This document shows, in pieces, positions 44,403 to 53,740 of a stretch of DNA of 64,000 nucleotides. The notes under the pieces were generated by a model. It did no database searches, was not told the DNA's origin, and saw only the letters and a list, made by a program, of their open reading frames with translations. The DNA comes from Thauera linaloolentis 47Lol = DSM 12138 (GTDB lineage Bacteria > Pseudomonadota > Gammaproteobacteria > Burkholderiales > Rhodocyclaceae): contig NZ_AMXE01000007.1 of NCBI RefSeq assembly GCF_000310205.1, positions 27,418 to 91,417 of the forward strand, in the 5' to 3' direction. The translations under genes and the position numbers were made by a program. The first letter of the stretch is position 1, and every line of letters starts with the position of its first letter.

Positions 44403-45395
44403 ATGCAGATCGACCTTCGCACCGTCAGCATCCAGCCGCAGCGCAACGCCTTCGACCACCTGGTCCGCCGCTTCGGCGACAAGCCGGCCTCGCGCTACCA
44501 GGAAGGCAGCTACGACATCCAGGCCGCCGAGAACCTGCACTACCGGCCGACCTGGGACCCGGACCAGCAGCTCTACGATGCCGGCATCACCCGCATCGTC
44601 ATGCGGGACTGGTACGCGCTGAAGGACCCGCGGCAGTTCTACTACAGCACCTACACCCTGACCCGCGCGCGCCAGCAGGACACGACCGAGGCCAACTTCG
44701 CCTTCGTCGAGTCGCGCGGCCTGGCCGACAGGCTGGCCCCCGAGCTGCGCGAGGCCGTGCTGCGCCTGCTGGTGCCGCTGCGCCACGCGGCCTGGGGCGC
44801 CAACCAGAACAACACCTTCGTCTGTGGCTACGGCTTCGGCACTGCCTTCACCCAGCCCTGCATGTACCACGCGATGGACAACCTCGGCATCGCCCAGTAC
44901 CTGTCCCGCCTGGGGATGATGCTGGGCGACGTGGACGCGCTCGACGCCGGCAAGGCCGCCTGGCTCGACGGCCCCGCCTGGCAGCCGCTGCGGCGCTACG
45001 TCGAGGACTGCATGGTGGTGCGCGACCCGTTCGAGCTGTTCGTGGCGCAGAACGCCGCGCTCGACGGCCTGCTGTATCCGCTGGTCTACGCGCGCATCGT
45101 CGATGGCGAGCTGTCGGCCAGGGGGGCGAGCGCGGTGGCGATGCTCACCCAGTTCATGGCCGAGTGGTTCGACGAGACGCGCAAGTGGGTGGATGCGGTG
45201 CTCAAGGCTGCGGCCGCCGAATCCGACCACAACCGCGAGGTCCTGCAGGGCTGGATGGCGCACTGGAACGACCGCGCCGCCGCCGCCCTGGTGCCGGTCG
45301 TGGAGCTGGTGCTCGGCGCCGACGCCGACGAAGCGGTCGCCGCGCAGATCGCGGCGTTCAAGGCCCGCATCCACAAGACCGAGATCTCTTTCTGA
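44403..45395 (+). CDS. dmpL: Phenol hydroxylase oxygenase beta subunit
   Basis: 330 aa, the usual DmpL length. Structural partner of DmpN in the (LNO)2 oxygenase. Family segments are FDHLVRRFGDKPASRYQEGSYD, NLHYRPTWDP, QFYYSTYTLTRARQQD and GYGFGTAFTQPCMYHAMDNLGIAQYLSRLG. It carries the ferritin-like fold without the diiron ligands. AGGAGG precedes the ATG. Confidence 0.95.
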   Translation: MQIDLRTVSIQPQRNAFDHLVRRFGDKPASRYQEGSYDIQAAENLHYRPTWDPDQQLYDAGITRIVMRDWYALKDPRQFYYSTYTLTRARQQDTTEANFAFVESRGLADRLAPELREAVLRLLVPLRHAAWGANQNNTFVCGYGFGTAFTQPCMYHAMDNLGIAQYLSRLGMMLGDVDALDAGKAAWLDGPAWQPLRRYVEDCMVVRDPFELFVAQNAALDGLLYPLVYARIVDGELSARGASAVAMLTQFMAEWFDETRKWVDAVLKAAAAESDHNREVLQGWMAHWNDRAAAALVPVVELVLGADADEAVAAQIAAFKARIHKTEISF

Positions 45396-45404
45396 GGAAA
45401 CACG

Positions 45405-45674
45405 ATGTCCACCGTATTCATCGCCTTGCAGGCCAATGAGGAAACCCGCCCGATCATCGACGCCATCGAGATCGACAACCCGCAGGCGGTCGTCAACCGC
45501 CAGCCGGCGATGGTCAAGATCGACGCGCCGGGGCGGCTCGTGGTGCGCCGCGAAACCATCGAGGAACAGCTCGGGCGCGCCTACGACCTGCAGGAACTGC
45601 AGATCAACCTGATCACCCTTTCGGGCAACGTGGACGAGGACGAGGACACGCTGACCCTGAGCTGGAACGAATGA
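45405..45674 (+). CDS. dmpM: Phenol hydroxylase effector protein
   Basis: 89 aa. Small cofactor-free coupling protein (MmoB/DmpM family) that docks on the oxygenase and tunes the diiron centre. Recognised by VFIALQANEETRPIIDAIEIDNP, MVKIDAPGRLVVRRETIEEQLGR and the acidic tail VDEDEDTLTLSW. The stop overlaps the dmpN start (ATGA). Confidence 0.95.
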   Translation: MSTVFIALQANEETRPIIDAIEIDNPQAVVNRQPAMVKIDAPGRLVVRRETIEEQLGRAYDLQELQINLITLSGNVDEDEDTLTLSWNE

Positions 45675-47206
45675 GCGAGGCACACACCATGGATATGAAA
45701 GCCACCAAGAAGAAGCTGGGCATGAAGGAGCGCTACCGCGTCCTGACCCGCGACCTGGGCTGGGAGCCGGGCTACCAGTCGAAGGAGGCCATCTTCCCCT
45801 ACGTCCGCTACGAAGGCATCAAGGTGCACGACTGGGACAAGTGGGAAGACCCGTTCCGCCTGACGATGGACGCCTACTGGAAGTACCAGGCGGAAAAGGA
45901 GCGCAAGTTCTACGCCATCATCGACGCCCATGCGCAGAACAACGGCCACCTCAACCTGACCGATGCGCGCTACCTGTCGGCGCTGAAGATCTTCCTGCAG
46001 GCCATCAGCCCGGGCGAATACGCCGCGCACAAGGGCTTCGCCCGCATCGGCCGCGAGTTTCCGGGCGTCGGCACGCAGGTCGCCTGCCAGATGCAGGCGA
46101 TCGACGAGATCCGCCACGCCCAGACGCAGATCCATGCCATGTCGAACTACAACCGCTACTACGACGGCTTCCATGCCTTCGCCGATGCGCGCGACCGGAT
46201 CTGGTACACCTCGGTCGCGCGCTCGTTCTTCGACGACGCGATGAGCGCCGGGCCGTTCGAGTTCATGATCGCGATCGGCTTCTCGTTCGAGTACGTGCTG
46301 ACCAACCTGCTGTTCGTCCCCTTCATGTCGGGCGCGGCCTACAACGGCGACATGGCGACCGTCACCTTCGGCTTTTCCGCGCAGTCGGACGAAGCGCGCC
46401 ACATGACGCTGGGGCTGGAGTGCATCAAGTTCATGCTCGAACAGGACCCGGACAACCTGCCGATCGTGCAGGGCTGGATCGACAAGTGGTTCTGGCGCGG
46501 CTTCCGCGTGCTCGGCCTGGTCAGCACGATGATGGACTACATGCTGCCCAAGCGCGTGATGTCGTGGCGCGAGGCGTGGGAAATCTACGGCGTCGAGAAC
46601 GGCGGCGCGCTGTTCCGCGACCTGGCGCGCTACGGCATCCGCCCGCCCAAGGGCTGGGACGACGCCGAGAAGGCCATCGACCACATGTCGCACCAGTTCA
46701 TGCTCGGCCTCTACCAGTGGAGCTTCGGCACCGCCTTCCACAGCTGGATTCCGTCGGACGACGACATGGCCTGGCTGTCGGCGAAGTACCCGGACACCTT
46801 CGACCGCCACTACCGCCCGCGCTGGGCGCACATCAAGCAGCTCAAGGCCGCCGGCACGCCGTTCAAGAACTACGGCCTGGCCAGGCTGTGCCAGTGCTGC
46901 CAGTTGCCGTGCGTGTTCACCGAGCCCGGCGACCCGACCCTGACCTGCCACCGCGAGACGGTCTACAAGGGCGAGAAGTACCAGTTCTGCTCCGACGGCT
47001 GCAAGGACATCTTCGAGCACGAGCCGGAGAAGTACATCCAGGCCTGGCTGCCGATGCCGGCGCTGTTCAGCGAGCTGGGCGGCGACGTCGCCGCGTGGAT
47101 GGACTGGGTCAGCCTGCGCGACGGCGCCGACAACGGCGACTACGACGGCTCGCGGGACCAGCGCCACTTCGACGAATGGCGCGGGCTGGCGACCTCGAAC
47201 CTGTGA
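45671..47206 (+). CDS. dmpN: Phenol hydroxylase oxygenase alpha (catalytic) subunit
   Basis: 511 aa. Hydroxylates phenol to catechol with O2 and NADH-derived electrons. All diiron ligands are in place: E116, then E146 and H149 in DEIRH, E207, then E241 and H244 in DEARH. The C-terminal region has a YHS-like cysteine cluster (LCQCCQLPCVF and YQFCSDGCKDIF). The ATG at 45671 overlaps dmpM; an internal ATG at 45689 with GCGAGG upstream fits the family N terminus equally well or better. Confidence 0.96.
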   Translation: MSEAHTMDMKATKKKLGMKERYRVLTRDLGWEPGYQSKEAIFPYVRYEGIKVHDWDKWEDPFRLTMDAYWKYQAEKERKFYAIIDAHAQNNGHLNLTDARYLSALKIFLQAISPGEYAAHKGFARIGREFPGVGTQVACQMQAIDEIRHAQTQIHAMSNYNRYYDGFHAFADARDRIWYTSVARSFFDDAMSAGPFEFMIAIGFSFEYVLTNLLFVPFMSGAAYNGDMATVTFGFSAQSDEARHMTLGLECIKFMLEQDPDNLPIVQGWIDKWFWRGFRVLGLVSTMMDYMLPKRVMSWREAWEIYGVENGGALFRDLARYGIRPPKGWDDAEKAIDHMSHQFMLGLYQWSFGTAFHSWIPSDDDMAWLSAKYPDTFDRHYRPRWAHIKQLKAAGTPFKNYGLARLCQCCQLPCVFTEPGDPTLTCHRETVYKGEKYQFCSDGCKDIFEHEPEKYIQAWLPMPALFSELGGDVAAWMDWVSLRDGADNGDYDGSRDQRHFDEWRGLATSNL

Positions 47207-47237
47207 CCCGCACCCACCAGGACAAGGAGACTCGACA

Positions 47238-47594
47238 ATGGCTGTCACCTCACTGAAGGAATACATCGGCGTCGCGCGCGACCGCGTGGACAACTACGGC
47301 GGCAAGCAGATCGTGTATCTGAGCTGGGACCACCACCTGCTGTTCGCCGCGCCGCTGATGCTGTGCCTGCCGCCCGCCACGCCGTTCGGCGAGGTGCTGC
47401 GGGGGCCGCTCGCGGCGCTGCTGCAGGCCGACCCCGACGCCGCCGCGCTGGACTGGAGCAAGGTCGAGTGGCTGAAGGACAACCGGCCCTTCGCGCCGGA
47501 TTTCTCCCGCAGCCTCGCCGACAACGGCATCGGCCACAAGGACCAGCTCCGCTTCCGCACGCCCGGGCTGAATTCCCTGCAGGCCGCCGCATGA
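47238..47594 (+). CDS. dmpO: Phenol hydroxylase oxygenase gamma subunit
   Basis: 118 aa. Small structural subunit of the (LNO)2 oxygenase. Matches DmpO/PhhO: LKEYIGVARDRVDNYGGKQIVYLSWDHHLLFAAPLMLCLP and DWSKVEWLKDNRPFAPDFSRSLADNGIGHKDQLRFRTPGL. AAGGAGA lies before the ATG, and the gene sits between dmpN and dmpP. Confidence 0.94.
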   Translation: MAVTSLKEYIGVARDRVDNYGGKQIVYLSWDHHLLFAAPLMLCLPPATPFGEVLRGPLAALLQADPDAAALDWSKVEWLKDNRPFAPDFSRSLADNGIGHKDQLRFRTPGLNSLQAAA

Positions 47595-47604
47595 AGGGGC
47601 GGCG

Positions 47605-48666
47605 ATGAGCTACGAACTGACCATCGAGCCACTGGGCCAGACGATCGAGATCGAGGCGGGGCAGACGATTCTCGACGCGGCCCTGCGCGCTGGCATCTAC
47701 CTGCCCCACGCCTGTTGCCACGGCCTGTGCGCCACCTGCAAGGTGCAGGTCAGCGACGGCGAGGTCGACCACGGCGAAGCCTCGAGCTTCGCGCTGATGG
47801 ACTTCGAACGCGACGAGGGCAAGTGCCTGGCGTGCTGCGCCCGCGCCGAAAGCGACCTCGTGATCGAGGCCGAGATCGAGGAAGACCCAGACGCCGAGAA
47901 CCTGCCGGTACGCGACTTCGACGGCGTCGTCAGCCGCATCGAGACGCTGACGCCGACGATCAAGGGGGTGTGGATCGCGCTCGACGAGCCCGCTGGCATC
48001 CGCTTCCAGGCCGGGCAGTACATCAACCTGGAGCTGCCCGGCGGCATCGGCAGCCGCGCGTTCTCGATCGCCAGCGCGCCGTCGCAGGCCGGGGAGGTGG
48101 AGCTGAACATCCGCATCGTGCCGGGCGGCGAGGGCACCACCTACGTGCATGAGCGGATGCAGGCGGGGGAGCGGGTGCGCATCACCGGTCCCTACGGGCG
48201 CTTCTTCGTCAAGAAGTCGGCGCGCGTTCCGGTGCTCTTCATGGCGGGCGGCTCGGGCCTGTCGAGCCCGCGCGCGATGATCCTCGATCTGCTCGAAGCA
48301 GGCTTCGCGCTGCCGGTCACGCTCGTCTACGGCCAGCGCAGCCGCGAGGAACTCTACTACCACGAGGACTTCCTCGCGCTGGCCGGGAAGCATGCCAACT
48401 TCCGCTACGTGCCGGCCCTGTCGCACGAGCCGGAAGGAACGGACTGGACCGGGTTCCGCGGCTTCGTGCACGAGGCGGCGAAGGCCGCCTTCGACAACGA
48501 CTTCCGCGGCCACAAGGCCTACCTGTGCGGGCCGCCGCTGATGATCGACGCCTGCATCACGACGCTGATGCAGGGGCGCCTGTTCGAGCGCGACATCTAC
48601 ACCGAGAAGTTCATCTCGGCCGCCGACGCGCAGCAGGTCAGGAGTCCGCTGTTCAAGGCGATCTGA
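47605..48666 (+). CDS. dmpP: Phenol hydroxylase NADH reductase (2Fe-2S, FAD)
   Basis: 353 aa. N-terminal plant-type ferredoxin domain with C37-x4-C42-x2-C45 and C77 (HACCHGLCATCKV, CLACC). The FAD domain has RAFSIAS and the NAD domain has MAGGSGLSSPRAMILDLL and AYLCGPPLMIDACI. It passes electrons from NADH to the DmpLNO oxygenase. The start lies ten bases after dmpO. It is the last gene of the upper operon; a chrA remnant begins just beyond it on the other strand. Confidence 0.95.
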   Translation: MSYELTIEPLGQTIEIEAGQTILDAALRAGIYLPHACCHGLCATCKVQVSDGEVDHGEASSFALMDFERDEGKCLACCARAESDLVIEAEIEEDPDAENLPVRDFDGVVSRIETLTPTIKGVWIALDEPAGIRFQAGQYINLELPGGIGSRAFSIASAPSQAGEVELNIRIVPGGEGTTYVHERMQAGERVRITGPYGRFFVKKSARVPVLFMAGGSGLSSPRAMILDLLEAGFALPVTLVYGQRSREELYYHEDFLALAGKHANFRYVPALSHEPEGTDWTGFRGFVHEAAKAAFDNDFRGHKAYLCGPPLMIDACITTLMQGRLFERDIYTEKFISAADAQQVRSPLFKAI

Positions 48667-48679
48667 GCGGGAACACGCC

Positions 48680-48838
48680 GGCGGAGGCGATCGACGAACT
48701 CCAGGCGGAAATGGCCCAGGTGCGCGACCGGCCCGCCGAACGAGCTCAGGCCAGCTTGAGGAAGGCGCCGAAGACCTCGGCAGGCGTGCCGGGCGCGGCG
48801 GTAGCCTCGCGCTGCGCGGTGTCGGTGGGGGCTGTCAT
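48680..48838 (-). pseudogene. Frameshifted, truncated chromate transporter (chrA) remnant
   Basis: From the ATG at 48838 the minus strand reads 30 codons ending PAEVFGAFLKLA and then TGA at 48748-48746. One base out of frame the reading continues as GLSSFGGPVAHLGHFRLEFVDR. Joined, FLKL-GLSSFGGPVAHLGHFR is the hallmark N terminus of ChrA transporters. The break is explained by loss of one G (CTGGGCCTG to CTGGCCTG). Similarity ends near 48680, after about 50 codons, directly beside the dmpP stop. More than 300 codons are therefore missing. The scar lies between the two phenol operons. Confidence 0.75.
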
Positions 48839-48843
48839 CCGTT

Positions 48844-49191
48844 TCAGGGGCGCGATGCCCGGCGGGCGGCGAGTGGATGCGGGATGCCGCCATCGCCGTA
48901 GGCGTGCATCACCCGCGCAATGACCACTTGATAGCCGTCGAGCCACCGGGCCTGCCGCTGCTTCGCCTCCTGGTGGACCGGGTGATCGATGAGCGTGCGG
49001 AGCGCCTCCATGCTTTCCCAGTAATACACGTTGGAGATCAATCCGGTGGCAGGGTTTTCCCAGCTTTCCTCGCCCATGTAGCCGGGAATGGATCTGGCGA
49101 CCCGGGCGATGGCGTCGTCCAGCGCATGGAATTCATCGTCGAATTCGCGCTTGGCGAAGGTGAATGTGGCGGTGTAGGTGGCGTCGGACAC
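48844..49191 (-). CDS. Antibiotic biosynthesis monooxygenase (ABM)-domain protein
   Basis: 115 aa. Small ferredoxin-like alpha-beta fold: TATFTFAKREFDDEFHALDDAIARVARSIPGYMGEESWENPATGLISNVYYWESMEAL, then DHPVHQEAKQRQARWLDGYQVVIARVMHAYG. ABM/HmoA-like proteins include heme-degrading and quinone-forming monooxygenases as well as many with no known reaction. It is intact, transcribed opposite to the dmp operons, and begins just upstream of the shared LysR module. Substrate unknown. Confidence 0.78.
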   Translation of the reverse strand: MSDATYTATFTFAKREFDDEFHALDDAIARVARSIPGYMGEESWENPATGLISNVYYWESMEALRTLIDHPVHQEAKQRQARWLDGYQVVIARVMHAYGDGGIPHPLAARRASRP

Positions 49192-49372
49192 ATCAAGCTC
49201 CTTGGATCATGGCCGCTGTTCCCGGCCGAGGCCGGTTTTCGGAAGCGATAGTACCGATGCGGTCACCGATCGGCACGCCGGAGAAGGCCGTCCGGTGCCA
49301 GCGGCGCGCTTTTTCCGGCCGCCCCCGAGATTCTTGCCAATGCGCGCGCCGCCGTCATCCACGGTTTTAACC

Positions 49373-49420
49373 ATACCTTGAAGGTATTAATGGCTAGATA
49401 ACAAAGTATTAGACGGTATT
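49373..49420. promoter_or_regulatory. LysR operator module upstream of the lower meta-pathway operon
   Basis: ATACCTTGAAGGTAT (49373-49387) is a perfect 7-1-7 palindrome and fits ATAC-N7-GTAT. It is followed by AAGTATTAGACGGTATTTCG (49404-49423), almost the same as the block before the DUF1302 gene. It lies about 85-135 bp before the dmpC ATG. The rest of the 49192-49507 gap holds nothing else I can support. Confidence 0.75.
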
Positions 49421-49507
49421 TCGCTTCTTTCTTAGACTCGTTTTCGAAGGTCGGGACCGATGCGTATCGCCGTCGGCACGAGTGACACATCCATATCTGG
49501 GGGCAGC

Positions 49508-50968
49508 ATGCGTCTTGTAGACAATTTCATCGCGGGCGAATATCTGGCGTCGGCCTCGAGCCGTCGCTTCGACAAGCGCTCGCCGCTCGACGACCGCGTC
49601 ATCGCCTCGGTCGCCGAGGCGGGGCGCGGCGAGATCGATGCCGCGGTCGGCGCCGCCCGCGCGGCGCTGGCGGGCGAGTGGGGGGCGCTGACGACGGAGC
49701 AGCGCGTCGACCTGCTGCATGGCGTGGCCAACGAGATCACCCGCCGCTTCGAGGACTTCGTCGCCGCCGAGATGGCCGATACCGGGCAGCCGGGCCACGT
49801 CATGCGCCACGTGTTCATCCCGCGCGGCGCGGCCAATTTCAAGGTGTTCGCCGACGTCGTCAAGAACGTGGCCTCGGAGTCCTTCCGCATGGCGACGCCG
49901 GACGGGCAGGGCGCGCTGAACTACGCGATCCGCGTGCCCAAGGGCGTGATCGGGGTCATCTGCCCGTGGAACGCGCCATTCATGCTGATGACCTGGAAAG
50001 TGGGGCCGGCGCTGGCCTGCGGCAACACCGTGGTGGTCAAGCCGTCGGAGGAGTCGCCGCAGACGGCGGCCCTGCTCGGCGAGGTGATGAACGCCGTCGG
50101 CGTGCCGAAGGGCGTTTACAACGTCGTCCACGGCTTCGGGCCGGACTCCGCGGGCGAATTCCTGACCCAGCACCCCGGCGTCGATGCGATCACCTTCACC
50201 GGCGAGACGCGCACCGGCGCGGCGATCATGAAGGCCGCCTCCGAAGGCATGCGCGACGTGTCCTTCGAGCTGGGGGGCAAGAACGCGGCCATCGTCTTCG
50301 CCGACTGCGATTTCGACGCCGCGGTCGGGACCATCTTCCGCTCGGCCTTCCTCAATACCGGGCAGGTCTGCCTGGGCACCGAGCGCGTCTATGTCGAGCG
50401 GCCGATCTTCGCGCGCTTCGTGCAGGCGCTCAAGGCCCGGGCCGAAACGGTGAAATACGGTCGCCCCGAGGACCACGATGCCGACTACGGGCCGCTGATC
50501 AGCCAGGCGCACCGCCAGAAGGTGCTGTCCTACTACCGCAAGGCGGTGGAAGAGGGCGCCACCGTGGTCACCGGCGGCGGCGTGCCCGAGATGCCGGAAG
50601 CACTCGCCGACGGCGCCTGGGTGCAGCCGACCATCTGGACCGGCCTGGCCGACGACGCGGCCGTGGTGCGCGAGGAAATCTTCGGGCCGTGCTGCCACAT
50701 CCGCCCGTTCGATTCCGAGGACGAAGTGGTCGGCCTCGCCAACGACACCGTGTATGGCCTGTCCACGACGATCTGGACCACCAGCCTGGCGCGCGCGCAC
50801 CGCGTCGCCGCGCGCGTCGAGGTGGGCATCACCTGGGTGAACAGCTGGTTCCTGCGCGACCTGCGCACGCCTTTCGGCGGCTCGAAGCAGTCCGGCATCG
50901 GGCGCGAGGGCGGGGTGCATTCGCTGGAGTTCTACACCGAGACGCGCAACATCTGCGTCAAGCTCTGA
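49508..50968 (+). CDS. dmpC: 2-Hydroxymuconic semialdehyde dehydrogenase
   Basis: 486 aa, the exact length of DmpC/XylG. Oxidises the ring-cleavage product to 4-oxalocrotonate (enol form) with NAD. Aldehyde dehydrogenase motifs: VICPWNAPFMLMTWK, VVKPSEESP, FTGETRTGA, the catalytic Glu in FELGGKN and the catalytic Cys in NTGQVCLGTERVYV. The ATG at 49508 has GGGGG upstream; the frame is open for 16 further codons without a ribosome site. First gene of the lower operon behind the LysR module. Confidence 0.9.
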   Translation: MRLVDNFIAGEYLASASSRRFDKRSPLDDRVIASVAEAGRGEIDAAVGAARAALAGEWGALTTEQRVDLLHGVANEITRRFEDFVAAEMADTGQPGHVMRHVFIPRGAANFKVFADVVKNVASESFRMATPDGQGALNYAIRVPKGVIGVICPWNAPFMLMTWKVGPALACGNTVVVKPSEESPQTAALLGEVMNAVGVPKGVYNVVHGFGPDSAGEFLTQHPGVDAITFTGETRTGAAIMKAASEGMRDVSFELGGKNAAIVFADCDFDAAVGTIFRSAFLNTGQVCLGTERVYVERPIFARFVQALKARAETVKYGRPEDHDADYGPLISQAHRQKVLSYYRKAVEEGATVVTGGGVPEMPEALADGAWVQPTIWTGLADDAAVVREEIFGPCCHIRPFDSEDEVVGLANDTVYGLSTTIWTTSLARAHRVAARVEVGITWVNSWFLRDLRTPFGGSKQSGIGREGGVHSLEFYTETRNICVKL

Positions 50969-50977
50969 GGCCGAATC

Positions 50978-51775
50978 ATGGACGAAAGCAGGATCAGGCA
51001 ATTGGGCGACGAGCTTTTCGACGCCTGGCGCGCGCGCCGCACGGTGGCGCCGCTCGTCGAACGCGAGCCCGACATCGCGCTGGAGGATGCCTACCGCATC
51101 CAGTCGCGCTACATCGAACGCCGCCTCGCCGCCGGCGAGACGATCATCGGCAAGAAGATCGGCGTCACCAGCAAGCCGGTACAGGATTTCCTCGGCGTGT
51201 TCCAGCCGGATTTCGGCCAGCTCACCTCGGGCATGGTGCATGAGGAGGGCGAGGCCATCGACCTCGGCACGCTGATCCAGCCCAAGGCGGAGGCCGAGCT
51301 GGCCTTCGTGCTGAAGGAAGACCTGCGGGGGCCGGGCGTCACCGCGATGGACGTGATCCGCGCCACCGACTACGTGGTGCCGTGTTTCGAGATCGTCGAT
51401 TCGCGCATCACCGACTGGCAGATCCGCATCCAGGACACGGTGGCGGACAACGCCTCCTGCGGCGTGTTCGTGCTCGGCGCCAGCCGCGGCGACCCGCGCA
51501 GGCTCGACATCACGCTGGCCGGCATGGTGCTCGAAAAGAACGGCGAACTGCATTCGACCGGCGTCGGCGCCGCGGTGCAGGGCTCGCCCGCCAATGCGGT
51601 GGCCTGGCTGGCCAACACGCTGGGCGAACTGGGCATTCCGTTCAAGGCCGGCGAGGTGATCCTGTCGGGCTCGCAGTCGGCGCTGGTGCCGGTCGCCGAC
51701 GGCGACGAACTGGTGTGTACCGTCGGCGGGCTCGGCAGCTGCCGGGTGAAATTCTCCGGGAGAAGCGCGGCATGA
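50978..51775 (+). CDS. dmpE: 2-Oxopent-4-enoate hydratase
   Basis: 265 aa. Adds water to 2-hydroxypenta-2,4-dienoate to form 4-hydroxy-2-oxovalerate. Hydratase/decarboxylase fold with KKIGVTSKPVQDFLGV, LIQPKAEAELAFVL (metal-binding Glu residues), VVPCFEIVDSRITDWQIRIQDTVADNAS and KAGEVILSGSQSALVPV. The VADNAS and GSQSA segments fit DmpE/MhpD rather than DmpH. Nine bases after dmpC; its stop overlaps dmpH. Confidence 0.9.
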   Translation: MDESRIRQLGDELFDAWRARRTVAPLVEREPDIALEDAYRIQSRYIERRLAAGETIIGKKIGVTSKPVQDFLGVFQPDFGQLTSGMVHEEGEAIDLGTLIQPKAEAELAFVLKEDLRGPGVTAMDVIRATDYVVPCFEIVDSRITDWQIRIQDTVADNASCGVFVLGASRGDPRRLDITLAGMVLEKNGELHSTGVGAAVQGSPANAVAWLANTLGELGIPFKAGEVILSGSQSALVPVADGDELVCTVGGLGSCRVKFSGRSAA

Positions 51776-52575
51776 GCATGAACATCACCCTGTCGCGCGA
51801 GGATGTCGTGCGCCTGTGCGAGCGTATCGAGGGCGCGCAGCGCCGCGCCCACGCCATTCCCAAGCTGACCGACGAATACCCGGGCATGACGATCGGCGAC
51901 GGCTATGCGGTGCAGACCGAACTGCGCCGCCGCTACATCGCCCAGGGGCACCGGCTCGTGGGCTGGAAGGCCGGGCTGACCTCGAAGGCGAAGATGCGCC
52001 AGATGGGCGTCGACGTGCCTTCCATCGGCTTCCTGACCGACCGCATGGCGCGCGCCGAGAACGCCGTGATCTCGACGTCCGACCTCGTCCATCCGCGCGT
52101 CGAATGCGAAGTGGCCTTCGTCATGAAGAAGGCGCTCGCCGGCCCCGGCTGCACCCGCCAGGACGTGCTCGATGCCACCGACCATGTGCTGCCGGCGGTG
52201 GAGATCATCGATTCGCGCTTTTCCGGCTTCAAGTTCGACCTCGCCAGCGTGATCGCCGACAACGGCTCGTCGGCGCGCTTCGTCGGCGGCGGCCGCGCCC
52301 GCCACGCGGACGAGCTGGACCTGCGCACGCTCGGTGTGGTGCTGGAAAAGAATGGCGAGATCGTCGGCATGGGGGCTTCGGCGGCGGTGCTGGGCCATCC
52401 GGCGGACGCGGTCGCGATGCTGGTGAACATCCTTGCCGAGCTGGGCGAGAGCCTGCCCGCCGGCAGCTTCGTCATGAGCGGCGGCATCACCGAGGCCGTC
52501 CCCGTGCGGCCGGGCGATAGCGTCGTCGCGCGCTTCCAGGAACTGGGCAGCGTGTCGATGCGCTTCGTCGAATGA
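51772..52575 (+). CDS. dmpH: 4-Oxalocrotonate decarboxylase
   Basis: 267 aa. Decarboxylates 2-oxohex-3-enedioate to 2-hydroxypenta-2,4-dienoate and normally forms a complex with the hydratase DmpE. Recognised by [78 protein letters not shown] and [15 protein letters not shown]. The start overlaps dmpE by four bases; a second ATG two codons later is also possible. Confidence 0.92.
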   Translation: MSMNITLSREDVVRLCERIEGAQRRAHAIPKLTDEYPGMTIGDGYAVQTELRRRYIAQGHRLVGWKAGLTSKAKMRQMGVDVPSIGFLTDRMARAENAVISTSDLVHPRVECEVAFVMKKALAGPGCTRQDVLDATDHVLPAVEIIDSRFSGFKFDLASVIADNGSSARFVGGGRARHADELDLRTLGVVLEKNGEIVGMGASAAVLGHPADAVAMLVNILAELGESLPAGSFVMSGGITEAVPVRPGDSVVARFQELGSVSMRFVE

Positions 52576-52601
52576 GGGCGGCGTAAAGCCGGAAACGACA
52601 G

Positions 52602-52829
52602 ATGCCAATCATCGAAATGCACATGATGCAGGGCCGCAGCGACGCGCAGAAGCGCGCGGTGGCCGGCGCCGTCACCGAGGCGGTTGCGCGCAGCCTGGGA
52701 TGCAGCCCGGAGACGGTGCGCATCCTCATCACCGAACACGGCACGGAGGAATTCTTCGTCGCCGGACTGACCATGGCCGAGCGCGCGGAACGCCAGCGGC
52801 GCACGGCATCGCAGGAGCAGAACCCATGA
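52602..52829 (+). CDS. dmpI: 4-Oxalocrotonate tautomerase
   Basis: 75 aa, slightly longer than the 62-residue mature family. Converts the enol form of oxalocrotonate to the keto form. After Met removal Pro1 would be the catalytic base ([13 protein letters not shown]), with the conserved Arg in GRSDAQKRA. The tail ([13 protein letters not shown]) is extra. The stop overlaps the dmpF start. Confidence 0.92.
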   Translation: MPIIEMHMMQGRSDAQKRAVAGAVTEAVARSLGCSPETVRILITEHGTEEFFVAGLTMAERAERQRRTASQEQNP

Positions 52830-53740
52830 AGAAGATCCGATGCGCCCTGATCGGCTCCGGCAACATCGGCACCGATCTCATCTACAAGATCAAGCGCAGT
52901 CCGGTGCTCGAACCGGTCTGGATGGTGGGCATCGACCCTGCCTCCGAGGGCCTGGCGCGCGCGCGCGAAATGGGCCTCAAGACCACCGCCGAAGGCGTGG
53001 ACGGCCTGTTGCCGCACGTGCTGGAGGACGGCATCCAGATCGCCTTCGACGCCACCAGCGCCTACGTGCATGCGGAGAACAGCCGCAAGCTCAACGAACT
53101 GGGGGTGATGATGATCGACCTGACGCCGGCCGCGATCGGGCCGCTGTGCGTGCCGCCGGTCAACTTGCGCGAGCATGCCGACCGGGTCGAGATGAACGTC
53201 AACATGATCTCCTGCGCCGGCCAGGCGACGATTCCCATCGTCAACGCGGTGTCGCGCGTGCAGGGCGTGGGCTACGCCGAGATCGTCGCCAGCCTGTCGT
53301 CGAAATCGGTGGGGCCGGGCACGCGTGCCAACCTGGACGAATTCACCTACACCACCTCCAGCGCGATCGAGCGCGTCGGCGGCGCGAAGAAAGGCAAGGC
53401 GCTGGCCATCATCAACCCGGCCGAGCCGCCGCTGATCATGCGCAACACGATCTACTGCCTGACCGAGGATGAACCGGACCATGTCCGCATCACCGAGTCG
53501 ATCCTGCAGATGATCGGCGAGGTGCAGCAGTACGTGCCGGGCTACCGGCTCGTCAATGGCCCCATCTACGACGGCAACAAGGTTTCGGTGTTCATGGAAG
53601 TGGCGGGCCTGGGCGACTACCTGCCCAGGTACGCCGGCAACCTCGACATCATGACCGCGGCCGCGACCCGCACCGCCGAGATGTTCGCCGAGGAAATCCT
53701 GGCCGGAAAGATCAAGCTGAAAGCGACGGAGGCGGTGTGA
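52826..53740 (+). CDS. dmpF: Acetaldehyde dehydrogenase (acylating)
   Basis: 304 aa. Converts acetaldehyde, channelled from the aldolase DmpG, to acetyl-CoA with NAD and CoA. Rossmann start [17 protein letters not shown]; catalytic Cys in [17 protein letters not shown]. Other family segments are [16 protein letters not shown] and [34 protein letters not shown] lies upstream; it overlaps dmpI by four bases and dmpG by one. Confidence 0.95.
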   Translation: MKKIRCALIGSGNIGTDLIYKIKRSPVLEPVWMVGIDPASEGLARAREMGLKTTAEGVDGLLPHVLEDGIQIAFDATSAYVHAENSRKLNELGVMMIDLTPAAIGPLCVPPVNLREHADRVEMNVNMISCAGQATIPIVNAVSRVQGVGYAEIVASLSSKSVGPGTRANLDEFTYTTSSAIERVGGAKKGKALAIINPAEPPLIMRNTIYCLTEDEPDHVRITESILQMIGEVQQYVPGYRLVNGPIYDGNKVSVFMEVAGLGDYLPRYAGNLDIMTAAATRTAEMFAEEILAGKIKLKATEAV

